From: Candidatus Aminicenantota bacterium
GTDB lineage: Bacteria; Acidobacteriota; Aminicenantia; Aminicenantales; Aminicenantaceae
DNA: 32,542 bases
Assembly: GCA_011042725.1 (NCBI GenBank)
Contig: DQWD01000111.1
Location: 1 to 32,542, forward strand
Reading direction: 5' to 3'
The notes beneath the pieces were generated by a model. The model was given only the letters and a program-made list of their open reading frames with translations, did not search any database and was not told the origin of the DNA. Within the stretch, counting starts at the first letter, position 1; every line of letters starts with the position of its first letter. The translations under genes and the position numbers were made by a program. Of this stretch, positions 32,530 through 32,542 are shown in pieces.

Positions 32530-32542
32530 TTTTAGGGGGGAG

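Noticed and set aside
1-32542. Search for CRISPR arrays, tRNA/rRNA genes, insertion sequences, phage genes and toxin-antitoxin modules
   Set aside because: No spaced repeats, cloverleaf or rRNA-like sequence, transposase or integrase were seen; the ribbon-helix-helix protein has no toxin partner.

Overview
The window looks like chromosomal DNA of an uncultured or little-studied anaerobic, diderm (Gram-negative-type) bacterium. The standard code is used, with many TTG and GTG starts and base composition in the low-to-mid 40s percent G+C by eye. The diderm reading rests on a secreted beta-barrel protein ending in Phe, a lipoprotein amidohydrolase and a pair of MacB-type permeases. The anaerobic reading rests on a large iron-sulfur/flavin electron-transfer operon with no quinone- or membrane-bound subunits. 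The mix of tricorn protease, AAA_32-type Lon, a GHMP kinase next to EF-P, and an Nfn-like pair beside NuoEFG-like genes reminds me of Candidatus Aminicenantes (OP8) or the wider Acidobacteriota neighbourhood. That is an inference, not a search result. I see no tRNA, rRNA, CRISPR array, insertion sequence or phage gene.

Layout. (1) 1-2094: a gene-poor edge, then a minus-strand pair (GHMP kinase, EF-P) driven from a compact divergent promoter region shared with a plus-strand metallo-beta-lactamase-fold hydrolase. (2) 2997-5662: lipoprotein amidohydrolase overlapping a CaCA-type cation exchanger. (3) 5778-16202: the core of the window, a tightly packed plus-strand operon with a good extended -10 promoter. 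It encodes an alanine-dehydrogenase-like protein with degraded active and NAD sites; a NuoE/HydC-like, a NuoF/HydB-like and a NuoG/formate-dehydrogenase-like subunit; an NfnA-like and an NfnB-like flavoprotein; an acetyl-CoA hydrolase/CoA-transferase; and a short RNase HIII. (4) 16263-19327: ribbon-helix-helix protein, DUF401 permease, AlaX-type alanyl-tRNA editing protein. (5) 19415-21894: two minus-strand MacB-like permeases without an ATPase. (6) 22142-25251: zinc alcohol dehydrogenase, free-standing pyruvate-kinase C-terminal-like protein, small beta-barrel protein, RsuA/RluB pseudouridine synthase. (7) 25288-31012: secreted tricorn protease homologue converging on a Lon-like protease. (8) 31420-32529: a GNAT-family protein.

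How the genes fit together. The most interesting unit is the five-protein redox set. It has the two signature subunits of flavin-based bifurcating HydABC-type enzymes (NuoE-like, and NuoF-like with extra N- and C-terminal Fe-S domains) but no H-cluster hydrogenase subunit. The third subunit is a molybdopterin-oxidoreductase-like protein in which the catalytic Cys/Sec position appears to be Phe. The last two genes match NfnAB (NADH-dependent ferredoxin:NADP oxidoreductase). By cysteine count the set could hold 13-14 Fe-S clusters. A plausible reading is a soluble hub balancing NADH, ferredoxin and NADPH during amino-acid or peptide fermentation, with the CoA-transferase handling acyl-CoA and the proteases supplying peptides. 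The link to proteolysis is speculative.
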